A DNA stretch of 64,000 bases from DATLZC01 sp037444005 (GTDB taxonomy: Bacteria > Chloroflexota > Dehalococcoidia > DSTF01 > JACRBR01). Below, in pieces: positions 20,108 through 28,249 of this stretch. The translations under genes were made by a program, and so were the position numbers. Numbering within the stretch: position 1 is the stretch's first letter; the number at the start of each line of letters is the position of its first letter. The notes beneath the pieces are model-generated. The model was not told the origin of the DNA. It saw nothing but the letters and a program-made list of their open reading frames with translations, and ran no database searches. The stretch is taken from positions 7,343 through 71,342 of the forward strand of contig JBBING010000004.1 of assembly GCA_037444005.1 (NCBI GenBank), written 5' to 3'.

Positions 20108-20383
20108 CTACGCTTCCTCTTCTTCCGCCGCTCCCCGGTCGCGAGCGTGGCGCAAGCGCCTGTCGATCGTGCCGGGCGTGACCGCCGCCAGCACGACGCT
20201 CCCGTTATCCATGAAGACGACGGCCTTCGTCTTGCGGCCTCCCGTCATGTCGACCGCCATGTTCCGGTTCTTCGCTTCCTGCACGAGCCGTCGGACGGGG
20301 CCCGACCCCGGCGTCGCGATGGAGACGATCTTGTTCGCGCTCACGTAGTTTCCGTGTCCCACGTGGACGAGCTCGGTCGCCAT
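20108..20383 (-). CDS. remA: RemA family (DUF370) regulatory protein
   Basis: A 91-residue RemA-like protein. The pattern LVHVGHGNYVSANKIVSIATPGSGP then RRLVQEAKNRNMAVDMTGGRKTKAV (given here in pieces) is diagnostic. In Bacillus RemA is a ring-forming DNA-binding protein that activates matrix and osmoprotectant genes. In other phyla it is mostly inferred from the conserved remA-gmk order seen here. An acidic tail (AAEEEEA) ends the protein. A GGGAGGG lies upstream of the ATG and a TATACT -10 stands about 60 bases before it. Confidence 0.9.
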   Translation of the reverse strand: MATELVHVGHGNYVSANKIVSIATPGSGPVRRLVQEAKNRNMAVDMTGGRKTKAVVFMDNGSVVLAAVTPGTIDRRLRHARDRGAAEEEEA

Positions 20384-20439
20384 GACGCGATGCCCTCCCT
20401 GCGCGTCGTTCGGACCGTTCTTCGTTCTCCCACCGTGGA

Positions 20440-21726
20440 TCAGTATACGCCAGCGCGCAAACGATCGATGTCATTCCAAAAGCCCGGGTACGACACGGCG
20501 ACGCTGTCCGCGCCCTCGATGACCGTCTCGCCTTGGGCCAGAAGGCCCGCGACGGCGAACGCCATCGCGAGGCGGTGGTCGCCGTGGCTGTCCACCACGG
20601 CGCCCCGAAGCGCGCCCGTGCCTTCGATGACGAAGCCGTCGGGCCGCTCCTCGATCCGGGCGCCCATCGCCCGCAACCCGGCGGCGAGCGCCGAGATGCG
20701 GTCCGATTCTTTGACGCGCAGCTCTTGGGCGTCCCGCACCTCGGTCCGGCCTTCGGCGAACACCGCCGCCACTGCCAGCGCCGGAATCTCGTCCTGCAGG
20801 CGGGGAATGACATCGCCCTCGAACGTCGCCCCCCGCAGGCGGGAGGCGCGCACGACGATGTCCGCCAGCGGCTCGCCGCCCGCGAGGCGTTCTTCGCGCA
20901 CCTCGACCGTCGCCCCCATCGTCTCCAGCGCCTCGATGATGCCCGCGCGCGTCGGGTTCACCCCCACGCCCGGCAGCGTCACCTCGCTTCCCGGGGCGCA
21001 GGCCGCCGCTACCATCCAAAACGCCGCCGCCGAGAGATCGCCGGGCACGGTGAGGTCGAGAGGCGCGAGCCCACCGGTGATCCCCGACACGCTGATGACG
21101 TTCCCCTCGCGCCGCACGTCGGCCCCCATGGCGGCCAGTAGACGTTCCGTGTGGTCCCTGGAGGCCGCCGGCTCCTCGACGACGGTCAGGCCCTCCGCGT
21201 AGAGGCCCGCGAGCAGGACGGCCGACTTCACCTGAGCTGACGCTACCGGCAGGCGGTGCCGGATGGGGCGGAGGGCGCCGCCCAGGATCACCAGTGGCGC
21301 GAGCCCGTCCTCGCGCGTCAGCACCGTCGCTCCCATGGCGCGCAGAGGCGCGGCCACGCGCTCCATGGGCCGCGACCGCAGTGACGCGTCGCCGCTCAGG
21401 ATCGACAGAAACGGGTGTCCCGCCAGTACGCCGGCGAGCACGCGCATCGTCGTGCCGGAGTTCCCGCAATCGAGGACGTCGTCGGGCTCGCGAAGCCCTC
21501 CCACGCCCACGCCCTCGACGGTGAGGACATCGCCGTCGAGGTTCCACTCGACGCCGAGCGCGCTCAGGCACCGGAGCGTGGCCTCGGTGTCGGCGCTTGA
21601 GAGGAAGCCGCGCGCCACGGTCCGGCCCTCCCCGAGCGCGCCGAGGATGGCCGCGCGATGGGAAATGGACTTGTCGCCGGGGACGCGGATCACCCCGCGA
21701 ATCGAGGGCGCCGGTCGCACCGTCAT
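20440..21726 (-). CDS. aroA: 3-phosphoshikimate 1-carboxyvinyltransferase (EPSP synthase)
   Basis: A 428-residue EPSP synthase, joining shikimate 3-phosphate and phosphoenolpyruvate in the shikimate pathway. VPGDKSISHRAAILGAL (about 12-28) binds PEP, DCGNSGTTMRVLAGVLAG (about 87-104) is the second PEP loop, and LRVKESDRISALAAGL and DSHGDHRLAMAFAV lie in the C-terminal half. The ATG at 21726 was chosen because the protein starts MTVRPAPSIRGVIRVPGDKS at normal family distance from the first motif. It follows tyrA by 8 bases, making an aromatic amino-acid unit. Confidence 0.95.
   Translation of the reverse strand: MTVRPAPSIRGVIRVPGDKSISHRAAILGALGEGRTVARGFLSSADTEATLRCLSALGVEWNLDGDVLTVEGVGVGGLREPDDVLDCGNSGTTMRVLAGVLAGHPFLSILSGDASLRSRPMERVAAPLRAMGATVLTREDGLAPLVILGGALRPIRHRLPVASAQVKSAVLLAGLYAEGLTVVEEPAASRDHTERLLAAMGADVRREGNVISVSGITGGLAPLDLTVPGDLSAAAFWMVAAACAPGSEVTLPGVGVNPTRAGIIEALETMGATVEVREERLAGGEPLADIVVRASRLRGATFEGDVIPRLQDEIPALAVAAVFAEGRTEVRDAQELRVKESDRISALAAGLRAMGARIEERPDGFVIEGTGALRGAVVDSHGDHRLAMAFAVAGLLAQGETVIEGADSVAVSYPGFWNDIDRLRAGVY
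20442..20447 (-). promoter_or_regulatory. -10 element of the remA-gmk unit
   Basis: Minus-strand TATACT, overlapping the aroA stop codon and about 60 bases upstream of remA. No convincing -35 is seen, so remA-gmk may be transcribed both from here and by read-through from aroA. Confidence 0.35.
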
Positions 21727-21734
21727 CCGCACGG

Positions 21735-22742
21735 TCAGCGCCTCTCTCCCGGGCGCCCCGGCTCGTCGAAGATGCGGTTCACTTCCTTCATGCGCCGGAC
21801 CACAGCCGCCCCGACGAGGAGCGAGGCCAGCGTCTCGCCGGTGGAAGGAACTTCTGGCGCGGGCTCCTTGCGCAGCCCGAAGGGATTCGCGAGAAAGCGC
21901 TCGCGTTCGAGCCGGGCGCGGCTCAGGCGTTCGAAGAGCTCTTCGCTCCGCCCCTCCGCGATGAGCTTCCGGAACTCCGTCAGCATCGCCACGTAGCGGT
22001 CGAGCCAGTGGACGACGTTGGCGCCGTTGGTGAGGAAGATGTCGTGCGCCATCTCGGGCTCGCCCGACGCGAGGCGCGTGGTGTCGAGAAAGCCGCCCGC
22101 GGCGAGCTGCGCGAGCTCCGGCCACGCCTGGCTCTGCTGCGCCACGGTGAAGAGCGCCACGGAGGTGAGCAGCGGCAGATGGCTCACCGCCGCGACGTAG
22201 CTGTCGTGCTCCTCGGGGTCCATGAACACGGGCTTCGCCCCCAGCGCCTCGACGAGCGCCCTCGCGATGGCGATGCTGCGCTCGCTGGCGTCCGGCCCCG
22301 GCGTCAGGACGAAGGGTCGGTCGCGGAACAGCGCGGCGTCGGCCGCCGCGAGGCCCGACTCTGTCTTGCCCGCCATCGGGTGGCCACCGACGAACTCGAC
22401 GTGCGAGGGAAGCAGCTCGCTCGCCCAGCGCACGACCTGCACCTTCGTGCTGCAGGTGTCGATGACGACGGCGCCCGCGCGCAGGTCGGGCGCGATCTCG
22501 CGGAACAGCTCGCGCGCGGCCAGCACCGGCGTCGCGATCACCACCACCGCGGCGTCCCGCACGGCGGCGGCGGCGCTACCCGCGTACCGGTCGATGGCGC
22601 CGGCCTTCTGCGCGCGGGGACCGACACCCCACTCGCGGTCGAAGCCCCAGATTTCGAGGTTCTCGAATTTGCCGGCCTTGAGGCCGAGGCCGACGGACCC
22701 GCCGATGAGTCCGAGGCCGAGAATGCTGAGTTTCTCCATCAT
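21735..22742 (-). CDS. tyrA: Prephenate dehydrogenase
   Basis: A 335-residue prephenate or arogenate dehydrogenase for tyrosine synthesis. The N-terminal Rossmann motif is GLGLIGGSVGLGLK, followed by DTCSTK and the substrate loop GGHPMAGKTESGLAAAD. SHLPLLTSVAL carries the conserved catalytic-region His. It has no ACT or chorismate-mutase domain, so feedback control by tyrosine is not evident from domain content. It lies between the HD-domain gene (7 bases upstream) and aroA. Confidence 0.95.
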   Translation of the reverse strand: MMEKLSILGLGLIGGSVGLGLKAGKFENLEIWGFDREWGVGPRAQKAGAIDRYAGSAAAAVRDAAVVVIATPVLAARELFREIAPDLRAGAVVIDTCSTKVQVVRWASELLPSHVEFVGGHPMAGKTESGLAAADAALFRDRPFVLTPGPDASERSIAIARALVEALGAKPVFMDPEEHDSYVAAVSHLPLLTSVALFTVAQQSQAWPELAQLAAGGFLDTTRLASGEPEMAHDIFLTNGANVVHWLDRYVAMLTEFRKLIAEGRSEELFERLSRARLERERFLANPFGLRKEPAPEVPSTGETLASLLVGAAVVRRMKEVNRIFDEPGRPGERR

Positions 22743-22749
22743 GCACCTG

Positions 22750-23232
22750 TCAGTTCAGCTCGTCGGCCCGCTGCAACAGGGCGAGCCGCGGGTCCGGCGC
22801 CGCGGACTCTTGCTCGCGGATGAGCCGCACGACCTCTGCGCTGCAGCCCGCCTCCCGCGCCCGCTCGGCGCCGATCTCCGGATGGCGCAGCAGGCGGTCG
22901 AGCTCCCCTCCCGGACGGGCGATGCGCCGCTCCAGGCCCGGCGCGACGTACTGCAACACTACGTGCGCCACCCGCGTCCAGACGCTCTGTCGCCCCTTCC
23001 CGCAGTCGTGGAGGAGCGCGGCGATCTGCAGATCGCGGTCGTCCGCGGCGTCCTCCCTCAGCATACGCCAAACGTCGAGCCCGTGGCGCTGGTCGCGTGG
23101 ATCCATCGAGCGGAAAAGGGCCCATGCGCGGTCGCCCAGCAGCGCCCGCGCCTCGGCGAGTTCGCCGGGGTCCAGCCGCACGCGCAGCGCGCGGAAGAAC
23201 TGACCCGCCCGGTACCGCGCCCGGCGCAGCAT
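22750..23232 (-). CDS. HD-domain phosphohydrolase-like protein
   Basis: A 160-residue protein with an HD domain: HGLDVWRML at about residue 50 gives the first His and LLHDCGKGRQS at about 73-83 the HD pair. The remaining conserved His (LRHPEIGAERA) is also present. Such small HD proteins are metal-dependent phosphohydrolases of nucleotides, but a substrate is not indicated. It is 1 base from the M50 protease stop upstream and 7 bases from tyrA downstream, so it is part of that operon. Confidence 0.85.
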   Translation of the reverse strand: MLRRARYRAGQFFRALRVRLDPGELAEARALLGDRAWALFRSMDPRDQRHGLDVWRMLREDAADDRDLQIAALLHDCGKGRQSVWTRVAHVVLQYVAPGLERRIARPGGELDRLLRHPEIGAERAREAGCSAEVVRLIREQESAAPDPRLALLQRADELN

Positions 23233-23233
23233 C

Positions 23234-23944
23234 TCACACGATGTCGCCGACGCCGATGAGCCGCGCCAGCCACTCGATGGACGGCCCCATGATGTCGGCG
23301 AGCGGGTTGATGTTCAGGAAGAACGGCAGGACGAGGAGCGTGAAGAGCACGCCCATCCCGTAGCGGTAGAGCCAGTTCACGAGATCGTTCCAGGCCGGCG
23401 GCGCGACGCCGCGAAGGACGTTGAAGCCGTCCAGAGGCGGGACAGGCAGCAGGTTGAACACCGCCAGCACCAGGTTCACACCGATCAGGTTCGCCAGGAA
23501 GTACCCTGCGAAATCCAACGCCTCCCAGCCGATCGTGCCGCCGGGGTCGTGGAAGGCGGGGAACCTGAGGTCGACCCAGCCGAGCCGAAACGGCAGGCCC
23601 GCCAGCGCCGCGACGACGATGTTCGAGAGCGGCCCCATGAGCGCCGTCAGCGTCATCCCGGTCCGTCCGTTCCGCATAGCGTACGGGTTCACCTGCACCG
23701 GCTTGCCCCAGCCGAAGCCCACCAGGAAGAGCATCAGCGTGCCCGCGGGGTCGAGATGCCGCGCAGGGTTGAGGGAGATGCGCCCCTGGCGCCGCGGCGT
23801 CGGGTCGCCCAACGAGTCCGCCGTGATGGCATGGCTGAACTCGTGGAACGAGATGCCGACCACGAGCGAGACGACGAGAGAGCCGACGACGGTCAGAAAC
23901 AGGAGCGGGCTTGCGTCGAGCAGGTCGAGGTACCGAAAAATCAA
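23234..23944 (-). CDS. Site-2 protease family (M50) membrane metalloprotease
   Basis: A 236-residue polytopic membrane protease. HEFSHA at about residues 34-39 is the HExxH zinc site inside the first long hydrophobic segment, and LLPVPPLDGFNVLRG (about residue 175) supplies the third zinc ligand. The layout without PDZ or CBS domains matches the short M50 group common in Firmicutes and Chloroflexota. It cleaves proteins within the membrane; its target is unknown. No ATG or GTG precedes the first helix in frame, so I chose TTG at 23944. The TGCTATACT promoter lies 36-44 bases upstream and rules out a much longer form. Confidence 0.85.
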   Translation of the reverse strand: MIFRYLDLLDASPLLFLTVVGSLVVSLVVGISFHEFSHAITADSLGDPTPRRQGRISLNPARHLDPAGTLMLFLVGFGWGKPVQVNPYAMRNGRTGMTLTALMGPLSNIVVAALAGLPFRLGWVDLRFPAFHDPGGTIGWEALDFAGYFLANLIGVNLVLAVFNLLPVPPLDGFNVLRGVAPPAWNDLVNWLYRYGMGVLFTLLVLPFFLNINPLADIMGPSIEWLARLIGVGDIV

Positions 23945-23979
23945 CGAGACGAATCCACTGGATGCGCAGCTTCGACGGC

Positions 23980-23988
23980 AGTATAGCA
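23980..23988 (-). promoter_or_regulatory. Extended -10 promoter of the M50-HD-tyrA-aroA operon
   Basis: Minus-strand TGCTATACT is the closest match in the window to a consensus extended -10. The predicted start point falls about 30 bases before the TTG start at 23944. Confidence 0.5.
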
Positions 23989-24050
23989 GCCGGGAGACGA
24001 CGCGGGCGGCGGGCTTTGGCTTTCCCTCAGGCCTAGACGGGGTGAACCCG

Positions 24051-24079
24051 TTGACCGCGGCGCCCGGGAGCGCTAGAGT
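24051..24079 (+). promoter_or_regulatory. Promoter of the cobalamin-riboswitch transcript
   Basis: TTGACC (24051-24056), a 17-base spacer and TAGAGT (24074-24079). The start point near 24086 leaves room for the whole riboswitch. The same TTGACC -35 occurs upstream of birA and of the enoyl-CoA hydratase gene. Confidence 0.6.
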
Positions 24080-24114
24080 CTGCTCGATCGTCCTCCGGGA
24101 CGAGGAACAACCGC

Positions 24115-24270
24115 ATAACGAAAGCGCAGGGGTGCCTCCGCCCGCTGACCGCGGGCTCCGGCGACGCCGGAGCAGGGGGTAAATGCGAAGCCGGTCAAAG
24201 TCCGGCGCTGTCCCGCAACTGTAGTCCTTCCCTCCGGGGAAGGAGAGCCAGGCCGCCAGCCTCTGCGAGC
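24115..24270 (+). ncRNA. Cobalamin riboswitch
   Basis: The leader holds the conserved landmarks of the B12-binding aptamer in order: GGGGTGCCTCC (about 24129-24139), a GC hairpin, AGGGGGTAAATGCGAA, GCCGGTCAAAGTCCGGCGC, TGTCCCGCAACTGTA (about 24200-24214) and the B12-box-like GAGCCAGGCCGCCAGCC (about 24244-24260). It should bind adenosyl- or methyl-cobalamin and reduce expression of the downstream BtuF-like gene when corrinoid is plentiful. Edges are approximate. Confidence 0.92.
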
Positions 24271-24329
24271 TGTCTCGGTCGTTCGCCTTCGAGGAAAGGC
24301 CCGGACACGACGCCCGACAATGCCGTCGC

Positions 24330-24360
24330 ACGTCCCCGGTCCCTCGCGGGCCGGGGACGT
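24330..24360 (+). terminator. Hairpin in the riboswitch expression platform
   Basis: ACGTCCCCGG (24330-24339) pairs perfectly with CCGGGGACGT (24351-24360) around an 11-base loop. It is followed by TCTCGTT, only moderately U-rich. It lies between the aptamer and the BtuF-like gene and could be the conditional terminator. A translation-based switch at the GGAGAGGAGGAG ribosome site is the alternative. Confidence 0.5.
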
Positions 24361-24426
24361 TCTCGTTCGCGGCGCGCTTCAGGGCCCTTCCTCGGGGCTC
24401 AGTCACCGAAGGAGAGGAGGAGTCTC

Positions 24427-25377
24427 ATGAAGGCCCTGAAGCCAGCCCTCGCCGCCCTCGCCCTCATGGTCGCGGTCGCCGCCTGGGCGTGCGGGAACGG
24501 CGAGGAAGCCGCCCCGCAGCCGCAGACGACACCCACCGCCACGGCCTCGGCCGAGGCCTCGTTCCCGGTCACCGTCACGCAGAGCGACGGTGAGACGCTC
24601 ACCATCGAGTCGCCGCCACAGCGCATCGTGTCGTTGTCGGCTCACGCCACCGACATCCTCTGCGCCATCGGCGCCGGAGACCAGCTCGTCGCCGTCGAGC
24701 GGTACGCCAACTGCCCCGAGGGCTCCGACGCGAAGCCGGCCCTCGACGCGTATCAGCCCAGCGTCGAGGCCATCGCCGGCTACGACCCCGACCTCGTGTA
24801 CATCTTCAGCGACATCAACGGCGTGGTGGGCGCCCTCAGGAATCTCGGCATCCCGGTGCTGTATCTCGAGCTGCCCGAATCGGTGGAGGGCGTGCTCGAA
24901 CAGATCGGCCTCTTCGGGCGTATCACCGGCCACACGCAGGAAGCCGAGGCGCTGGTGGCAGAGATGCGGCGCCGCCTCGACGCCATCGAAGAGAAGCTCG
25001 CGGACGTCGGCCAGGGCCCGCGCATCTTCCACGAGCTCGATCCCACCTACTTCACCGCGGCGCCGCAGAGCTTCATCGGCGACATGTATCGCATTCTGAA
25101 GGCGCAGAACATCGCCGAAGGCGCGACCGAGCCCTACCCGCAGCTCTCCGCGGAGGTCATCGTCGAGCGCGACCCCGAGGTGATCGTGCTCGCCGACGAG
25201 CCGGCCGGCGTGACGGCCGAGGCGGTGAAGGGACGCCCCGGCTGGAGCGAGATCTCCGCCGTCAAGAACGGTCGCATTTGCGTCGTCGACCCATCGCTGG
25301 TCAGCCAGCCGGGGCCCGACGTGGTCGATGCCATCGAGACGCTCGCGACGTGCCTGTATCCGGACCGGTTCCCCTAG
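24427..25377 (+). CDS. btuF: BtuF-like corrinoid ABC substrate-binding lipoprotein
   Basis: A 316-residue type III periplasmic-binding protein. MKALKPALAALALMVAVAAWAC is a lipoprotein signal with lipobox Cys at residue 22, then an Ala/Thr/Pro-rich linker. The mature protein has PPQRIVSLSAHATDILCAIGAGDQL-type opening (given in part) and YQPSVEAIAGYDPDLVYIF, as in BtuF and FhuD/FepB proteins. The upstream cobalamin riboswitch makes vitamin B12 or a precursor the likely ligand. No BtuC permease or BtuD ATPase is near, so it must share a transporter encoded elsewhere. Its last 77 bases overlap the 3' end of the P-type ATPase gene on the other strand. Confidence 0.88.
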   Translation: MKALKPALAALALMVAVAAWACGNGEEAAPQPQTTPTATASAEASFPVTVTQSDGETLTIESPPQRIVSLSAHATDILCAIGAGDQLVAVERYANCPEGSDAKPALDAYQPSVEAIAGYDPDLVYIFSDINGVVGALRNLGIPVLYLELPESVEGVLEQIGLFGRITGHTQEAEALVAEMRRRLDAIEEKLADVGQGPRIFHELDPTYFTAAPQSFIGDMYRILKAQNIAEGATEPYPQLSAEVIVERDPEVIVLADEPAGVTAEAVKGRPGWSEISAVKNGRICVVDPSLVSQPGPDVVDAIETLATCLYPDRFP

Positions 25378-28117
25378 AAGGACTCCGGGCGAAGGCGCGG
25401 GCGGCCGCTTTGCGCAGCTCGTCCGCGAGAGGGAGCAGGGGCAGGATGGCCGCGAGGAACAGCCACTCGCGCCATCCTGGCCCCGCGAACTCGAACACGT
25501 CCTGCAACGGTGGGAGGTACAGCAGCGCGAGCAGCGCCCCCACCTCCACCGCGACGCCGGCGAGCAGCACCGGATTTCCAGCGACGGGAATGCGCAGGAG
25601 CGACTCACGGGGGCTGCGGCACGCGAACACGTTGCCGATCTGCCCCACTACGATGGCCGCGAACGTCATCGTCGTCGCCAGGGCGTAGACGTGGCCGGCG
25701 TCCGCGAGCGGCTCGCCGAACCGCCACCCGTGGGTCCAGTACACGAAGAAGTATCCCGCGAGCCCGAGCGCGGCCTCGATAGGACCCAGCAGCAGGAACG
25801 TCCGTAAAAGTACGGCCCGGCTCAGGATTCTCGCGCTGCGGGACCTCGGCGGCTCCCGCATCGTGCCCGGCTCCGGCCGCTCGGCGCCGAGACCGAGCGC
25901 CGGCAGCAGGTCCGTCCCGAGGTCGACGGCGATGACCTGCAGCACCTTCAGCGGCAACGGGATGCCCGTCAGCACCATGGCAGCGAACGGGACCAGCTCG
26001 GCGACGTTGCTGGTGAACACGTACGTCACGAATTTCCGGATGTTCGCGAAGATCGCCCGTCCCTCCTCGACGGCGTCGACGATGGTCGCGAAGTTGTCGT
26101 CCATCAGGACGATGTCCGCCGCCTCGCGGGCCACATCGGTCCCCGTGCGTCCCATCGCGACACCCACGTCCGCCCGGCGCAGGCTCGGCGCATCGTTGAC
26201 ACCGTCGCCAATCGCAGCGACGGTGAATCCCGCCTCGTGAAGCGCCGAGACGATCATGAGCTTGTCCGTCGGGGTGGTCCGCGCGAAGACCACATCGCGC
26301 AGGAGGGACGCCCGGAGCGCCTCGGGCGTCATGGCCTCGAGGTCGCGCCCGGTGACCACGTGCGGCCGACCGCGCACGACGCCAGCCTCCCGCGCCACGT
26401 ACGCCGCCGTGGCCGGGTGGTCGCCGGTGATGATCACCACGCGGATGCCCGCCTCCCGGCATCTCCGGATGGCCTCGACGGCTTCGGGCCGGACCGGGTC
26501 GATCATCGCGAGAAGGCCGAGGAAGCGCAGGCGCTCTTCGAGCGCTTGCGGGTCAGCGTCCGGCGTCACGTCGTCGCGACGCGCGACGGCCAGCACGCGC
26601 ATGCCGTCTTCGGCGTATCGGTCGGCCTGGCGCAGCGCGGCCTCCCGGTCCCGCTCGCTGAGCGGGGCGCCGTCGGGCCCGATGACGCAGCGCGGCAGCA
26701 CCGAGTCGGGCGCTCCCTTGACGTGAAGGACGACCGCACCGTCCCTCCGGTCCAGCGTCGACATCATGCGCCGGAAGGCATCGAAGGGCGCCTCCGCCAG
26801 CCGCTCGGCCCGGGGAAGTGGACCCAGCTTGTGCGCCGCGACCACGATGGCGACCTCGGTCGGGTCTCCCGAGCCGACCCACGCCCCATGCTCGTCGCGG
26901 CTGAGGGCCGCGTTGCTGGCCAGCGCGGCGGCGCGCACAGCCTCGGCGGCCGCGTCGTGGTCGCCGGAGCCGTCGAGCGGCACGAGTGCTCCCTCGGGCA
27001 CGTAGCCCGTCCCCGTAACGGCGAACTCCCCCGATGGGAGCCACACCCGCTGCACGGTCATCTCGTTTCGCGTGAGCGTGCCGGTCTTGTCCGTGCAGAT
27101 CACCTGCGTGGCGCCCAGCGCTTCGATGGACGCGAGCCGCCGCACCAGCACGTTGCGCCCCGCCATCCGCTGGACGCCGATGGCCAGCGACAGGCTCAGA
27201 GTGGGGAGCAGTCCTTCCGGGACGAGGGCGACGATGATGCCGACGGCGAACACGAACCCCTCGCCCACATCCCGTCGCAACAGCCCCGTGGACACGCCCC
27301 AGATCACCAGGCCCGACACCACCGCCACGGTGGCCGTCGTTCGCGCCAGCGACTCGATCTCGCGCTCGAGGGGCCCCGCGCCGGTTTCGACGCCAGCGGT
27401 CAAGCCGGAGATGGCGCCGAACTGCGTGTCGGCGCCCGTGGCGAAGACGATGGCTTCGGCGTCCCCGTGGACCACCAGCGTTCCCGCGAACACCACGTTG
27501 CGCAGCTCACTCAGAGACGCAGCGTCTCCGACGGGGTCCGCGGTTTTCGAGACAGCGACGGATTCGCCCGTGAGGCTGCTTTCGTCGACCTCGAGGCCGG
27601 TGGCCTCGATGACGCGCGCGTCCGCGGGCACGCGGTCGCCCTCGCGGAGCAGGACGACGTCGCCCGGCGTCAGCCCGCGCGCGTCGATTTCCAGGATGGC
27701 GCCGTCGCGCCGCACGCGGGCCCTTCCGACGCTGCGCCGGCGCAGCGCCTGCAGCAGACGCGTCGCCCGGTACTCCTGAGCGAAGCTGAAGACGCCGTTC
27801 ACCACGATGACGGCGATGATCGCCCACCCGAGCTCGGGCATCCGTCCCACGAAGGCCAAAAGCGCGGCGACCCACAGCAGGATCGCGAGCAGATGCGCGA
27901 ACTGCCCCAGGAACGTCGCGGCCAGCGAGCGCGCGGGGCGCAGGGGGACCTCGTTCGGGCCGAAGGCCGCGAGCCGCCGCGCCGCCTCGGCGCCGCTCAG
28001 CCCATCGGGCGCTGACTGCAGCAGGTTGCAGACGCCCTGCACCGGCGCCCGGGCGACGGTTTCGGGCGAGGGTGGAGCGAAGGGGCGGGGTCGTCTGACG
28101 GCGCGCACGACGGGCAT
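25301..28117 (-). CDS. P2-type cation-transporting ATPase (calcium-ATPase-like)
   Basis: A 938-residue P-type ATPase. The N-terminal cation-ATPase domain has GLSGAEAARRLAAFGPNEV, the actuator loop includes VDESSLTGESVAV, and the membrane segment with VPEGLLPTLSLSLAIGVQR precedes the phosphorylated Asp of CTDKTGTLTRNEM at about residue 343. GDGVNDAPSLRRADVGVAMG closes the P domain. The PEGLLPT segment and six C-terminal helices put it in the P2 group (Ca2+ or Mn2+ pumps, Na+/K+-like relatives). It expels a cation at the cost of ATP. It is divergent from a Ca2+/cation exchanger, suggesting a calcium-export locus. The ATG at 28117 has a GGAGG upstream. Confidence 0.92.
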   Translation of the reverse strand: MPVVRAVRRPRPFAPPSPETVARAPVQGVCNLLQSAPDGLSGAEAARRLAAFGPNEVPLRPARSLAATFLGQFAHLLAILLWVAALLAFVGRMPELGWAIIAVIVVNGVFSFAQEYRATRLLQALRRRSVGRARVRRDGAILEIDARGLTPGDVVLLREGDRVPADARVIEATGLEVDESSLTGESVAVSKTADPVGDAASLSELRNVVFAGTLVVHGDAEAIVFATGADTQFGAISGLTAGVETGAGPLEREIESLARTTATVAVVSGLVIWGVSTGLLRRDVGEGFVFAVGIIVALVPEGLLPTLSLSLAIGVQRMAGRNVLVRRLASIEALGATQVICTDKTGTLTRNEMTVQRVWLPSGEFAVTGTGYVPEGALVPLDGSGDHDAAAEAVRAAALASNAALSRDEHGAWVGSGDPTEVAIVVAAHKLGPLPRAERLAEAPFDAFRRMMSTLDRRDGAVVLHVKGAPDSVLPRCVIGPDGAPLSERDREAALRQADRYAEDGMRVLAVARRDDVTPDADPQALEERLRFLGLLAMIDPVRPEAVEAIRRCREAGIRVVIITGDHPATAAYVAREAGVVRGRPHVVTGRDLEAMTPEALRASLLRDVVFARTTPTDKLMIVSALHEAGFTVAAIGDGVNDAPSLRRADVGVAMGRTGTDVAREAADIVLMDDNFATIVDAVEEGRAIFANIRKFVTYVFTSNVAELVPFAAMVLTGIPLPLKVLQVIAVDLGTDLLPALGLGAERPEPGTMREPPRSRSARILSRAVLLRTFLLLGPIEAALGLAGYFFVYWTHGWRFGEPLADAGHVYALATTMTFAAIVVGQIGNVFACRSPRESLLRIPVAGNPVLLAGVAVEVGALLALLYLPPLQDVFEFAGPGWREWLFLAAILPLLPLADELRKAAARAFARSPSRGTGPDTGTSRASRWHRPRRAPAG

Positions 28118-28213
28118 ACGATTCAACCTCCAGCGGGCCGCGCCGCCATCGTACCCACGCACGGGAGGACGGCGCGCCTGCCGCCCGGACCGCGCGCACG
28201 GACCGGTTGGGGC

Positions 28214-28243
28214 TTTCCGCGCCGGCCGCCGCCTGCGTACGAT
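28214..28243 (+). promoter_or_regulatory. Leaderless promoter of the cation exchanger gene
   Basis: TTTCCG (28214-28219), 18 bases, then TACGAT (28238-28243). The -10 ends 6 bases before the ATG at 28250 and there is no ribosome-binding site. Confidence 0.45.
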
Positions 28244-28249
28244 GCGCCC

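Noticed and set aside
24360..24426. Sequestered ribosome site at btuF by CTTCCTCGG pairing with CCGAAGGAG
   Set aside because: The two stretches are not exact complements; the pairing has mismatches in the middle and I cannot compute its stability.
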